NCBI RefSeq assembly: GCF_007993065.1
Contig: NZ_VOPL01000001.1
Span: forward strand, 868,001-932,000
Direction of reading: 5' to 3'
Source: Paracoccus aurantiacus
GTDB lineage: Bacteria; Pseudomonadota; Alphaproteobacteria; Rhodobacterales; Rhodobacteraceae
DNA: 64,000 bases
Position 1 is the stretch's first letter; the number at the start of each line of letters is the position of its first letter. This document shows, in pieces, positions 1-8,751 of this stretch. A program made the translations under genes and the position numbers. Under the pieces are notes generated by a model. It was not told where the DNA came from, searched no databases, and saw only the letters and a program-made list of their open reading frames with translations.

Positions 1-597
1 GATCTGCCCAGCCCGACGCTTGGCCAGATCGACGCGAAGAACCCGAACGACACCGATCCTCTTTCGGCGTCCATGGCGGCGCTGGAAGGCGATCACGACT
101 TCATCCTGATTGACTGCCCCGGCTCTCATACGCGGCTGGCGCAGATGGCGCATATGCTGGCCGATACGCTGATCACGCCGATGAATGACAGTTTCATCGA
201 CTTTGACCTGCTGGCGCGGATGTCGCCGGATGGCAAGGTGCTGGGACCGTCGATCTATGCCGAGATGGTCTGGGGCGCGCGGCAGGGCCGTCAGGCGGCG
301 GGTGCCGGGCCCATTGACTGGATCGTGCTGCGCAACCGCCTGGGCACGCAGGCGATGCACAACAAGCGAAAGGTCGGCACGGCCCTTGGGCAATTGTCCA
401 GGCGGATCGGCTTTCGCGTGGCACCCGGCTTTGCCGAGCGCGTCGTCTTTCGCGAACTTTTCCCGCGCGGGCTGACGCTTCTGGACCTGAAAGATATCGG
501 GACCGAGCAGCTAAGCATGTCCAACATCGCCGCCCGACAAGAGCTGCGCGAGCTTGTGCAGACCCTGAACCTGCCCGGCGTGAAGGTGGATTTCTAG
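1..597 (+). CDS. mipZ: MipZ-type division-plane ATPase (3' part)
   Basis: The frame is open from the first base of the window, so the N-terminus with the Walker A motif lies outside; about 198 C-terminal residues are present. The segment IDCPGSHTRL followed by LADTLITPMNDSFIDFDLL is typical of MipZ, the ParA-like ATPase that forms a gradient from the pole-bound ParB/parS complex and keeps FtsZ at mid-cell in alphaproteobacteria. The IDCPG stretch corresponds to the Walker B/switch region. An in-frame ATG at base 73 is internal, because MipZ-like sequence continues upstream of it. It ends 7 bases before the stop of the convergent purD. The family assignment is strong; a general ParA-family ATPase is the only real alternative. 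Confidence 0.85.
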   Translation, partial: DLPSPTLGQIDAKNPNDTDPLSASMAALEGDHDFILIDCPGSHTRLAQMAHMLADTLITPMNDSFIDFDLLARMSPDGKVLGPSIYAEMVWGARQGRQAAGAGPIDWIVLRNRLGTQAMHNKRKVGTALGQLSRRIGFRVAPGFAERVVFRELFPRGLTLLDLKDIGTEQLSMSNIAARQELRELVQTLNLPGVKVDF

Positions 598-604
598 ACG
601 GTCG

Positions 605-1867
605 CTACAGCGCCCGCCAGCCGATGTCGCGGCGATAGAAACCTTCCGGCCAATCGACGCCGTTCACGAGCGCATAAGCACGCTCGCGTGCCTGCGTCAG
701 CGTGTCGCCGCGCCCCGTCGCCGCCAGCACCCGCCCGCCGGACGCCACAAGTCCACCGTCTTTCATTGCAGTCCCGGCATGGAAGATCATGTTGAAGCTG
801 TCCTCGGGCAGGTCGTCCAGCCCTTTGATGCGGCTGCCTTTCGCGTAATCGCCCGGATAGCCCTCCGTTGCCATTACCACGGTCAGTGCATGATCCTCGG
901 CCCAGTTGGCGGCGATCTGATCCAGCCGTCCCTCGGCACAGGCATGGATCAGATCGAGCGCCTGCGCACCCAGCCGCATCATCAGCACCTGACATTCGGG
1001 ATCGCCGAAGCGCACGTTATATTCGACCAGCCGCGCCTGTCCGTCCTTTATCATCAGCCCGGCAAAGATCACGCCCTGAAACGGGGTGCCGCGCCGCGCC
1101 ATTTCGGCCACGGTCGGGCGGATCATCTGCTCCATCACCTGCGCCTGAATCGCATCTGTCAACACCGGCGCGGGCGAATAGGCCCCCATGCCGCCGGTAT
1201 TCGGGCCGGTATCACGTTCGCCCACGCGCTTGTGGTCCTGCGCGGTGCCGATGGGCAGGCAGTTCACGCCGTCCGACAGGATGAAGAAGCTGGCTTCCTC
1301 TCCCTCCATGAATTCCTCGATCACGACTTCGGCGCCGGATGCCCCGAAGGCGCCGCCGAAAATCATGTCGATGGCCTCATGTGCCTGTTCCAGCGTTTCG
1401 GCCACAACCACACCCTTGCCTGCCGCCAGCCCGTCCGCCTTCACGACAATCGGCGCGCCTTGCGCATCGACATAAACATGCGCATCCGCCGCCGCGTCAA
1501 ACCGAGCCCATGCCGCAGTGGGTGCACCGCAGGCATCGCATATTTCCTTGGTGAACGCCTTCGACGCCTCCAGCTGCGCCGCTGCCTGCGACGGCCCAAA
1601 GACCAGCAGGCCCGCCGCGCGCAGCGCATCCGCGACACCGGCAGCCAAGGGGGCCTCGGGGCCGACCACGACCAGATCAATCGCGTTCTCCTGCGCGAAT
1701 TCGCAGACCGCGGCGCGCGACATGATATCCAGATCGGCGCATTCCGCGACCGCCCCGATGCCCGGATTGCCCGGTGCGACGATCAGCCGGTCGCATTTCG
1801 GGTTCTGCCGGATCGCCCAGGCAAGCGCGTGTTCCCGCCCGCCACCACCGAGTATGAGGATATTCAT
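605..1867 (-). CDS. purD: Phosphoribosylamine-glycine ligase (GARS)
   Basis: A 420-residue ATP-grasp enzyme for the second step of de novo purine synthesis: it joins glycine to 5-phosphoribosylamine with ATP, giving glycinamide ribonucleotide. The N-terminus MNILILGGGGREHALAW is the family hallmark; the ATP-grasp loop GLAAGKGVVVA and the metal/ATP segment VEYNVRFGDPE are present, and the length matches bacterial PurD. It is monocistronic here: convergent with mipZ on the left and divergent from the membrane-protein gene at 1936, with a 68-bp intergenic region that must hold both promoters. Confidence 0.96.
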   Translation of the reverse strand: MNILILGGGGREHALAWAIRQNPKCDRLIVAPGNPGIGAVAECADLDIMSRAAVCEFAQENAIDLVVVGPEAPLAAGVADALRAAGLLVFGPSQAAAQLEASKAFTKEICDACGAPTAAWARFDAAADAHVYVDAQGAPIVVKADGLAAGKGVVVAETLEQAHEAIDMIFGGAFGASGAEVVIEEFMEGEEASFFILSDGVNCLPIGTAQDHKRVGERDTGPNTGGMGAYSPAPVLTDAIQAQVMEQMIRPTVAEMARRGTPFQGVIFAGLMIKDGQARLVEYNVRFGDPECQVLMMRLGAQALDLIHACAEGRLDQIAANWAEDHALTVVMATEGYPGDYAKGSRIKGLDDLPEDSFNMIFHAGTAMKDGGLVASGGRVLAATGRGDTLTQARERAYALVNGVDWPEGFYRRDIGWRAL

Positions 1868-1935
1868 GCCCTGCCCTTTCCCTTCGCGGACCGCCGCGTT
1901 AGTGCTGGGCCAAGGAACTAGAGGCAGGCCACCCG

Positions 1936-2646
1936 GTGCGCAATCCCGAACTCTGGCAACAGCTGCAATCTGAACCGATCACGCTGTCGGATGGCAGCGA
2001 TCTGGGCGTGGTGCTGACGGATCGCTATCACATCTCGCCGCAGCGCACGGCGGCGCTGCTCACGGAATACAGGCGCTTTCTCTATCTCGTCTCACTCTCG
2101 GACGGCGTTCTGGCGCCGTCGACCATGGTTGACCAGCTTTGGCATCTGCACCTCGCAGATGACGCCGCTTGGCGCACATACAGCAGGAAATTCTTCGGTC
2201 GTGAACTGCGCCATATTCCCGGTCGGCCTGCGCCTGAAAATGATCCCGCCTACCTTTCAACACTGCGCATGATCCGCGAAGAATTCGATGTCTCGCCCGA
2301 TCCCGAATTCTGGCCGGACCCATCAAGCCGGTCGCAAAAAGGGGCAACCTCACTGAATGCGTTTTTTCTGGGTGTCGTTGTCACGGCTCTGGTGCTCTGG
2401 CAGTTCGGACCGGGCTGGGCAACCGTCGCCTTCGCCGTGACCGTTGTGATCGCGGTGGAGCGTTATATTGCCACGCCCAGTAAAAGACTGCTGCGTCGGT
2501 CAGACAGCGCAGATGGCGGTATGGTCGTCGGGGCCGAGACGTCGCGCGGCAGCAGGCATGACGACGAAAACCGGCCGGGCTTCACAACCTATGACGGGCA
2601 ATCCGGCAGCGACGCCGGCGATGGCGGCGGCTGCGGAGGAGATTGA
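1936..2646 (+). CDS. Unrecognised membrane protein with WHLH motif and Gly/Cys-rich tail
   Basis: A 236-residue protein that I cannot name. The start is GTG with GAGGCAGG upstream. Residues 1 to about 110 are a soluble domain containing DQLWHLHL and YSRKFFGRELRHIPG; a W-H-x-H signature of this kind occurs in the glycine-rich-domain (DUF1399-like) family, but the match is only suggestive. Two hydrophobic segments (about 138-155 and 158-175) follow, then a polar tail ending GDGGGCGGD, recalling bacterial membrane proteins that end in Gly/Cys-rich tails. The stop overlaps the ATG of xseA by one base, so the two are translationally coupled. Function unknown. Confidence 0.7.
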   Translation: MRNPELWQQLQSEPITLSDGSDLGVVLTDRYHISPQRTAALLTEYRRFLYLVSLSDGVLAPSTMVDQLWHLHLADDAAWRTYSRKFFGRELRHIPGRPAPENDPAYLSTLRMIREEFDVSPDPEFWPDPSSRSQKGATSLNAFFLGVVVTALVLWQFGPGWATVAFAVTVVIAVERYIATPSKRLLRRSDSADGGMVVGAETSRGSRHDDENRPGFTTYDGQSGSDAGDGGGCGGD

Positions 2647-4190
2647 TGGACCTGTTTGAAGACGAAACGCCCGACGGCGACGGCCCCGGCAATAACAATC
2701 CTCCGCTTTCGGTGTCCGAAATCTCGGGCGCGGTCAAACGTGTGATCGAGGGCGAATTCGGGCGTGTCCGTGTGCGGGGAGAGATCGGGCGCGTGTCCAT
2801 GCCGCGTTCCGGCCATGTCTATTTCGATCTCAAGGACGACCGCGCGGTCATTGCCGCCGTCAGTTGGAAAGGACAGGCCGCGCGGCTGACCCAGAAGCCC
2901 GAAGAAGGGCTGGAGGTGATCGCGACCGGCAAGCTGACCACCTTCCCGGGCCAGTCGAAATATCAGCTGATCGTGGATGAGCTGGAACCCGCAGGTGCCG
3001 GCGCACTGATGGCGATGCTGGAAAAGCGGCGCAAGGCGCTGGCGGCAGAGGGGCTGTTTGATGCGGATCGCAAGAAGCCGCTGCCCTACCTGCCGCGCGT
3101 GATTGGGGTTGTCACCTCGCCCTCGGGCGCGGTCATTCGCGACATTCTGCACCGGCTGCGCGACCGCTTTCCGACGCATGTGCTGATCTGGCCGGTGGCC
3201 GTGCAGGGCGCCAGCTCCGCAGCCGAGGTCGCCGCCGCCATTCGCGGCTTCAACGCCCTGCCCCCGACCGGTACGATCCCCCGGCCCGATCTGCTGATCG
3301 TGGCGCGTGGTGGCGGCAGTCTGGAGGACCTGTGGGGCTTCAACGAGGAAATCGTTGTCCGCGCCGCCGCCGACAGCGCCATCCCGCTGATCTCGGCGGT
3401 CGGGCACGAAACCGACACCACGCTGATCGACTTTGCCGCCGACCGCCGCGCACCGACGCCGACCGCTGCCGCCGAAATGGCCGTGCCGGTGCGGCGCGAA
3501 CTGGGCCTGCAACTGCAGCAGGCGCGGCTTCGCATGACGCAGGCGATGGGTCAGCGGCACGAACGCATGGCGCAGCGGCTGGTCGATCTGGGCCGCGCCC
3601 TTGGCCGCCCACAGACGCTCACCGAAGGCGCGCGCCAAAGGCTCGACTTCCGGGGCGGCGCGCTGGAACCGGCGCTTCGCAATCTCGTTCACCGCCGCCG
3701 CGACCAGTTGAACAAGGAACGTCTGACGCCCGCCATGCTGACGCGTCTGACCGAGCGGGCAAAGACCGGGCTGGACAACCTAACGCGACATCTGACAAGT
3801 TCTGCCAGCGCACCCAATCAACGCCGCCGTGACCGGTTGGACGGTCTGAGCGCCCGGCTGAAAAATGGCCGCGAACGGGTGCTGGCCGATGCCCGTCGCA
3901 AAACTTCCGACGGGCGGGCGCGTCTGGTCCCGCTTCACGAACGGATGGATGCCGCATTTGCGCGGGGCATCGCCCGGCGCGACGACGCGATCCAGCGGCT
4001 GGACCGGATGCGTATCTCGCTTGGCTATCAGCAGACATTGGCGCGCGGTTTCGCCGTCGTTCGTGACAAGGACGGCCATGTGCTGGCCACGGCGGACGCC
4101 GCCGCCAGGGCGAAGGCGTTCATCATCGAATTCAGCGATGGAGAGCTTCCCGCACGCCCCGATCTGGACCCTCAGGGATCGCTGTTCTGA
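2646..4190 (+). CDS. xseA: Exodeoxyribonuclease VII large subunit
   Basis: A 514-residue large subunit of exonuclease VII, which degrades single-stranded DNA into oligonucleotides together with XseB. The N-terminal OB fold includes GEIGRVSMPRSGHVYFDLKD; the catalytic domain includes GVVTSPSGAVIRDILHR, ARGGGSLEDLWGFNEE and SAVGHETDTTLIDFAADRRAPTP split across the expected spacing; a long helical C-terminal region follows. The ATG at 2646 is preferred over the TTG three bases earlier because it shares a base with the upstream stop (TGATG). No xseB is in the window. The last 19 bases overlap the 3' end of the convergent ccoS. Confidence 0.96.
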   Translation: MDLFEDETPDGDGPGNNNPPLSVSEISGAVKRVIEGEFGRVRVRGEIGRVSMPRSGHVYFDLKDDRAVIAAVSWKGQAARLTQKPEEGLEVIATGKLTTFPGQSKYQLIVDELEPAGAGALMAMLEKRRKALAAEGLFDADRKKPLPYLPRVIGVVTSPSGAVIRDILHRLRDRFPTHVLIWPVAVQGASSAAEVAAAIRGFNALPPTGTIPRPDLLIVARGGGSLEDLWGFNEEIVVRAAADSAIPLISAVGHETDTTLIDFAADRRAPTPTAAAEMAVPVRRELGLQLQQARLRMTQAMGQRHERMAQRLVDLGRALGRPQTLTEGARQRLDFRGGALEPALRNLVHRRRDQLNKERLTPAMLTRLTERAKTGLDNLTRHLTSSASAPNQRRRDRLDGLSARLKNGRERVLADARRKTSDGRARLVPLHERMDAAFARGIARRDDAIQRLDRMRISLGYQQTLARGFAVVRDKDGHVLATADAAARAKAFIIEFSDGELPARPDLDPQGSLF

Positions 4191-4348
4191 GGCGGCTTCG
4201 GCCGTTCGTCCCACTCGTCCGATAGGATGCGGGCCGCATCCCCCTTCGGGTCGTCATATTGCCGCGCCTTCAGTGACCACAGGAACGCCGCCAGCCCGCC
4301 CGCGCCAAGCAGGATGGAAACCGGGATCAGAATGAACAGAACCGCCAT
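4172..4348 (-). CDS. ccoS: cbb3 oxidase maturation protein CcoS
   Basis: A 58-residue single-span membrane protein beginning MAVLFILIPVSILLGAGG and continuing with FLWSLKARQYDDPKGDAARI. CcoS proteins have this plan: one N-terminal transmembrane helix, then Q-Y/F-D-D-x-x-G-D-A near the end of a roughly 50-residue protein. CcoS is needed for cofactor insertion (heme and CuB) into the cbb3 catalytic subunit. The ATG shares one base with the ccoI stop, making it the last gene of ccoGHIS. Its 3' end runs 19 bases into the convergent xseA. Confidence 0.93.
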   Translation of the reverse strand: MAVLFILIPVSILLGAGGLAAFLWSLKARQYDDPKGDAARILSDEWDERPKPPQNSDP

Positions 4349-6546
4349 CAGCGCAGCCTCAGGGCATTCAGCGTCACGCTGACCGAACTGAACGACATCG
4401 CGAGTGCGGCAAGCAGCGGCGTGACAAGGCCCAGCATGGCGAATGGCACGGCCACGACATTGTACCCGACCGAAATCGCGAAGTTCTGCTTTATCCGCCG
4501 CCGCGCGGTTTTCGCCAGCGCCATCGCCTCGGCAATTGGTGCAAGGTCATACCCCATCAGCACGATATCAGACGCGACCCGCGCCGCATCCAGCGCCGAA
4601 GCAGGCGAGATCGAGACATGGGCGCGAACAAGTGCCGCAGTGTCATTCAAGCCGTCGCCCACCATCAGAACCCGCGCGCCGGCCGCAGCCAGAGACGCGA
4701 CCTCTGCCTCTTTCTGCTGCGGCGTTACGGTGGCGTGAAACTCGTCTATGCCAAGCGCCGATGCGGTGCGCGCGACCGCAGCCTCGGCATCGCCCGACAG
4801 CATGATCACCCGCAGCCCCTGCCCGCGCAGCGCGGCGACGCAATCGGCCGCACCCGGACGCAGCGTATCTGCGAAATGCAGCGTTACGGGGTCGTGACCC
4901 TCGACCGCCAGAACGCTGACAGGTCCATCGGCAGCGGCGGCAGGCAGACCAACCCAGTCCGGGCGACCCAGACGGACAAGGCGACCATCCCATTCGGCCT
5001 CGACACCGTGACCCGGTATCTCTGTCACGCGGTCAAGCTGCGCCGGAACCACGCCTTCACCTTTCAGCGCTGCGGCAATCGCGCGGCACAGCGGATGTTC
5101 AGACCCCTGCGCAATCGCGAGCAAGGTCGGGTGCAGCGACAGCGGCAAGTACGATGCGGACACGAGTTCCGGCAGCCCCATGCTCAGCGTGCCGGTCTTG
5201 TCGAAGACGACGGTGTCAACCTCTGCCAGACGTTCCAGCGCGGTGCCGTCCTTTATCAGCATGCCGTGGCTGAACAGCCGGCCCGATGCGGCCGTGATCA
5301 CTGCCGGAACGGCAAGGCCGAGCGCGCAGGGGCAGGTGATGATCAGGACCGCCGCGGCGATATTCAATGCGACGCGCCAGTCGCCTGTCGTCAAGATCCA
5401 GCCCAGCAGGCTTGCCAGCGCCAGCAGATGCACGGCAGGCGAATAGACCCGCGCGGCGCGTTCGGCAAGCGAGGCGTAACGCCCCCGCGACGCTTCGGCA
5501 CTGGCCACAAGCGTTGCCAGCCGCGACAGGGAACTGTCGCGCCCGGCCGCCCTGACGCGCAGGTCCAGCGGTCCTGTCAGGTTGACATCGCCCGCCGACA
5601 AATCGTCCCCCGGCCCGGCCCGCACAGGCAGACTTTCCCCGGTCAGAAACGAGCGGTCAATTTCAGACATTCCGGCCACGATTTCCCCATCCGCCGCAAC
5701 GCGGGCACCCGGTCGGATGCGGATCAGGTCGCCAGGGCGCAGGTCAGCCACATTGACGATGCTTTCTGCGCCGTCCGTAAGCAGCACGGCGCGGCTGACC
5801 TCCAATGCCGTCAGCTCTTCAGCGGCCGAGCGCGCAACAGCCCGGCTGCGGAAATCCAGATAGCGGCCGACCAGCAGGAAAAAGCACAGCATCACCGCCG
5901 CGTCGAAATAGGCGTGATGACCCGATTGCAGCGTCTCGGTCACAGAAATCGCCGTGGCGAGGATCAGCGCCAGCGAGATCGGCACATCCATTCCAAGCCG
6001 TCCTGCGCGCAGGCTGGCCCATGCACTTGCGAAGAAGGGCTGACCGGCGAATGCCACGGTCGGCAGTGCAATCAACGCGGAAATCCAATGGAACATGTCG
6101 CGCGTCGGACCGCTGGCCCCGGACCAGACCGCGACCGAAAGGATCATGATGTTCATCATCGCGAAACCGGCGACGCCGATCCGCATCAGAAGATCGCGCC
6201 CCTGCCGACCAGCGGCCGATGAAGACAGCGCCGACAGGTCAAGCTCGTGCGCCTCGTATCCGATGCCTTGCAGAATAGGGATAAATTCCTCCGCCCGGCG
6301 GCCCGGCGCATCAATCATGACGCGGCGCAGGGTCAGGTTGACGCGGGCCGAATTTACGCCCGGCTGGGCGCGCAATGCACGTTCGACATCGGCAATGCAT
6401 GTTGCGCAATGTGCGGTCGGCAGCGACAGGACCAGATCGCTTTTTATCGCAGATTCCGCGACCCGGCTGGCCAGCGGCACCGCGTCGCAGGCAGGGCAGG
6501 CGCTGAGCTTTGCGCCGTAAGGTCCGGGGGCGCTGATATCTGCCAT
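4348..6546 (-). CDS. ccoI: Copper-translocating P1B-type ATPase CcoI
   Basis: A 732-residue heavy-metal P-type ATPase that supplies copper for cbb3 oxidase assembly. Visible in order: an N-terminal CPAC (17-20), an HMA domain with CATC (47-50), membrane helices, the ion-site motif CPC in ITCPCALGLAVPAV, the phosphorylation motif DKTGTLS, and the hinge GDGLNDTAAL. The start at 6546 (MADISAPGPYGAK) is chosen because it shares bases with the ccoH stop (ATGA); the frame is open further upstream only as an overlap with ccoH. The extra N-terminal CPAC ahead of the HMA domain is a feature of the CcoI/FixI branch rather than general CopA. Confidence 0.96.
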   Translation of the reverse strand: MADISAPGPYGAKLSACPACDAVPLASRVAESAIKSDLVLSLPTAHCATCIADVERALRAQPGVNSARVNLTLRRVMIDAPGRRAEEFIPILQGIGYEAHELDLSALSSSAAGRQGRDLLMRIGVAGFAMMNIMILSVAVWSGASGPTRDMFHWISALIALPTVAFAGQPFFASAWASLRAGRLGMDVPISLALILATAISVTETLQSGHHAYFDAAVMLCFFLLVGRYLDFRSRAVARSAAEELTALEVSRAVLLTDGAESIVNVADLRPGDLIRIRPGARVAADGEIVAGMSEIDRSFLTGESLPVRAGPGDDLSAGDVNLTGPLDLRVRAAGRDSSLSRLATLVASAEASRGRYASLAERAARVYSPAVHLLALASLLGWILTTGDWRVALNIAAAVLIITCPCALGLAVPAVITAASGRLFSHGMLIKDGTALERLAEVDTVVFDKTGTLSMGLPELVSASYLPLSLHPTLLAIAQGSEHPLCRAIAAALKGEGVVPAQLDRVTEIPGHGVEAEWDGRLVRLGRPDWVGLPAAAADGPVSVLAVEGHDPVTLHFADTLRPGAADCVAALRGQGLRVIMLSGDAEAAVARTASALGIDEFHATVTPQQKEAEVASLAAAGARVLMVGDGLNDTAALVRAHVSISPASALDAARVASDIVLMGYDLAPIAEAMALAKTARRRIKQNFAISVGYNVVAVPFAMLGLVTPLLAALAMSFSSVSVTLNALRLR

Positions 6547-7106
6547 CAGCCTCTCACCATGCTGCCGGGATAATGCGAAAGCCGCTGGCGAAAGACTGTG
6601 CCATCCGGCGCGTCTGCTTCCAGATGCAGGACCCATGCGCCGGGCGGCAGCGGCAGATCTGCAAGCCAGATGCCGCCCGCGTTGCGCATTGTCGGGGCGA
6701 TGTCGTCGCGCCTCTGCGTCGGGCGGCTTACGGTCACGCGCAGCGCCTGCACAGGGGCGGGCAGACCCTGCGCGTTGGAGATTTTCACGCTCAGCACGCC
6801 ATGACGATAACTCGGCTCTGCCCGCCAGCCGAGCGCCTGCTGCGCCGATCTCTCGCGGTCGAAATTCTGCGAGGCGACATAGGAATTCGCGACCTCCAGG
6901 CCCGGAAAACTGCGCACCGCCTTGGTCGCCATGACGATATTCACGCAAAGGATCGTGCCAAAAAGCGACAGAAAGACCGCCAATATTGCCCGGCCAGTCA
7001 CCGGTCTGTGGCCGCCGAACAGCAGAAACGGTGCGAAGAACACAGCCGATATGGCCAGCACCAGAAGAAGGCTGAGCGGAAGCGGGTTCGAAAAGGCGGC
7101 GGGCAT
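6546..7106 (-). CDS. ccoH: cbb3 oxidase assembly protein CcoH (FixH family)
   Basis: A 186-residue membrane-anchored protein of the FixH/CcoH family, which stays associated with the cbb3 complex during assembly. It has hydrophobic segments near residues 10-30 and 38-60, followed by a periplasmic domain with YVASQNFDRER and a beta-rich region ending FRQRLSHYPGSMVRG. The start at 7106 has AAGGA eight bases upstream and lies just after the ccoG stop; an alternative ATG at 7124 would overlap ccoG by 14 bases. CcoH proteins usually have one span, so the second N-terminal hydrophobic stretch deserves care. Confidence 0.9.
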   Translation of the reverse strand: MPAAFSNPLPLSLLLVLAISAVFFAPFLLFGGHRPVTGRAILAVFLSLFGTILCVNIVMATKAVRSFPGLEVANSYVASQNFDRERSAQQALGWRAEPSYRHGVLSVKISNAQGLPAPVQALRVTVSRPTQRRDDIAPTMRNAGGIWLADLPLPPGAWVLHLEADAPDGTVFRQRLSHYPGSMVRG

Positions 7107-7110
7107 GGGC

Positions 7111-8568
7111 TTAGTCCTTTCCATGAAAGACGGTCGCGACGGTCGATTGCTGGCCATCCGCATCCGTGACAAGCAGATCGAGATCGGTACTTTGAACCCG
7201 TGTCAGGGGCGATCCGGGTTCCGCCGTCAGATAGACGCGCAGCGTCGCGGTCTTGTCGGCGGGAACCCTTACCGCCGCATTCTCGGCCCCTTCGACGCTG
7301 AGGACGGCTTGCGGCAGCGCTTCGCCATCCGTGCCCACTGCATCGACGCTGAACGCCATTTCCGTGTGCTGCTTGTTGCGCAGCCGCAGCGCATAGGTGT
7401 TGCGGATCGCGCCGTCGGAAAGCGTCACGAACAGCGGGTTTCGTATCGGCGTCACGTTCAGATCGAAGGGCGAGCGCAGGAAAAGCGCCACCAGCAGCAA
7501 AACCCCGATAGAAGCCCAGAGCGTGAAATAAAGCAGCGTGCGGGGGCGAAGGACATGGCGCAACAGCGACTGGCTTTCATTGCCGACACGCTCGGCCGTC
7601 TCGTCCTTCAGGGCCATATAATCGACCAGACCACGCGGCTTTCCGATGCGGTCCATCACATCGTCGCAGGCGTCGATACACAGCGCGCAGGTGATGCATT
7701 CAAGCTGCTGTCCGTCGCGGATATCAATCCCCATCGGGCAGACGTTCACGCAGGCGAAACAGTCGATGCAGTCGCCCTTTTCGGCAAGCGGATCGTCGGA
7801 TCTGGTCGGCTCGCCCTTGCGGATCTTGCCCCGCTCTTCGCCGCGCCATTCGCGATAGGCGACGGTCAGCGTATCCTCGTCCATCATCGCGGCCTGAATG
7901 CGCGGCCACGGGCAGGCGTAAATGCAGATCTGCTCGCGCATGAAACCGCCGAACAGGAAGGTCGTCGCTGTCATGGTGGCGATGGTCAGATAGGCAACGG
8001 GATGGGCCTGCCCGTTCAGCAGATTGCCCAGAAGCGTCGGGGCATCGGTGAAGTAAAACACCCACGCGCCCCCGGTCAGCAGCGCGATTACCAGCCAGAT
8101 CGTCCATTTCGCGGCGCGCAGGCGTATCTTGCGCGCGTCCCATTTCGCCCGCCACAGTCGGATCTGCGCATTCCGGTCGCCCTCGATCCAGCGCTCTACA
8201 TGGGTGAAAAGGTCGGTCCAGACGGTCTGCGGGCAGGCATAGCCACACCAGACGCGCCCAAGTGCCGAGGTGAACAGGAAAAGCCCCAGACCCGCCATGA
8301 CGAGCAGCCCCGCCACGAAATAGAATTCATGCGGCCAGATCTCGATCCAGAAGAAAAAGAAGCGCCGGCTGGCCAGATCGACCAGCACGGCCTGATCCGG
8401 CATGTCCGGCCCGCGGTCCCAGCGGAGCCACGGCGTGATATAATAGACAGCCAGCGTGGCCGCCATGATGATCCACTTCAACCGCCGGAAGCGGCCTTTG
8501 ACCGAGCGTGGAAAGATCGGCTCTCTGGCCGCGTAAAGCCGTGGCGGGTCCGTATCCGGGGTGGACAT
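7111..8568 (-). CDS. ccoG: cbb3 oxidase accessory ferredoxin-like protein CcoG (RdxA/FixG family)
   Basis: A 485-residue polytopic iron-sulfur protein. CcoG reduces Cu(II) during copper delivery to cbb3 oxidase. Two CxxxC motifs lie in the membrane part (CGYACPQTVWTDLF and CIYACPWPRIQ), followed by an 8-cysteine ferredoxin-like block (CIDCFACVNVCPMG, then CITCALCIDACDDVM) and a C-terminal periplasmic Ig-like domain. The start at 8568 is preferred to 8574 because AGGAG lies 7 bases before it but only one base before the other. It is the first gene of ccoGHIS and has its own FNR-type box upstream. Confidence 0.95.
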   Translation of the reverse strand: MSTPDTDPPRLYAAREPIFPRSVKGRFRRLKWIIMAATLAVYYITPWLRWDRGPDMPDQAVLVDLASRRFFFFWIEIWPHEFYFVAGLLVMAGLGLFLFTSALGRVWCGYACPQTVWTDLFTHVERWIEGDRNAQIRLWRAKWDARKIRLRAAKWTIWLVIALLTGGAWVFYFTDAPTLLGNLLNGQAHPVAYLTIATMTATTFLFGGFMREQICIYACPWPRIQAAMMDEDTLTVAYREWRGEERGKIRKGEPTRSDDPLAEKGDCIDCFACVNVCPMGIDIRDGQQLECITCALCIDACDDVMDRIGKPRGLVDYMALKDETAERVGNESQSLLRHVLRPRTLLYFTLWASIGVLLLVALFLRSPFDLNVTPIRNPLFVTLSDGAIRNTYALRLRNKQHTEMAFSVDAVGTDGEALPQAVLSVEGAENAAVRVPADKTATLRVYLTAEPGSPLTRVQSTDLDLLVTDADGQQSTVATVFHGKD

Positions 8569-8623
8569 GAACATGCTCCTGTCTCGCGCACAGGCTTTCT
8601 ATGCCGCCGATCGGCGCTGAACC

Positions 8624-8637
8624 TTGACCTGCATCAA
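8624..8637 (-). promoter_or_regulatory. FNR-type box upstream of ccoG
   Basis: TTGATGCAGGTCAA on the minus strand fits the FNR/FixK consensus TTGAT-N4-ATCAA with one mismatch. Its centre is about 62 bases before the chosen ccoG start, a spacing that would allow class II activation (centre near -41) if the leader is short. It sits in the 183-bp gap between ccoP and ccoG, suggesting that ccoGHIS has its own oxygen-responsive promoter. Confidence 0.75.
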
Positions 8638-8751
8638 GTCGCGGCCGGAAATCCTGCTCTTTGGACAGCGATGCCGGTCCCTCTGGAAACGCGCGAACAG
8701 GACGAGGGACCGGCACCATCCCGGCGTCCCAGAACGCCGGAATTCGAAAGC

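Noticed and set aside
4618..6222. A 534-codon plus-strand frame over ccoI
   Set aside because: Antisense to a P-type ATPase with all motifs intact.
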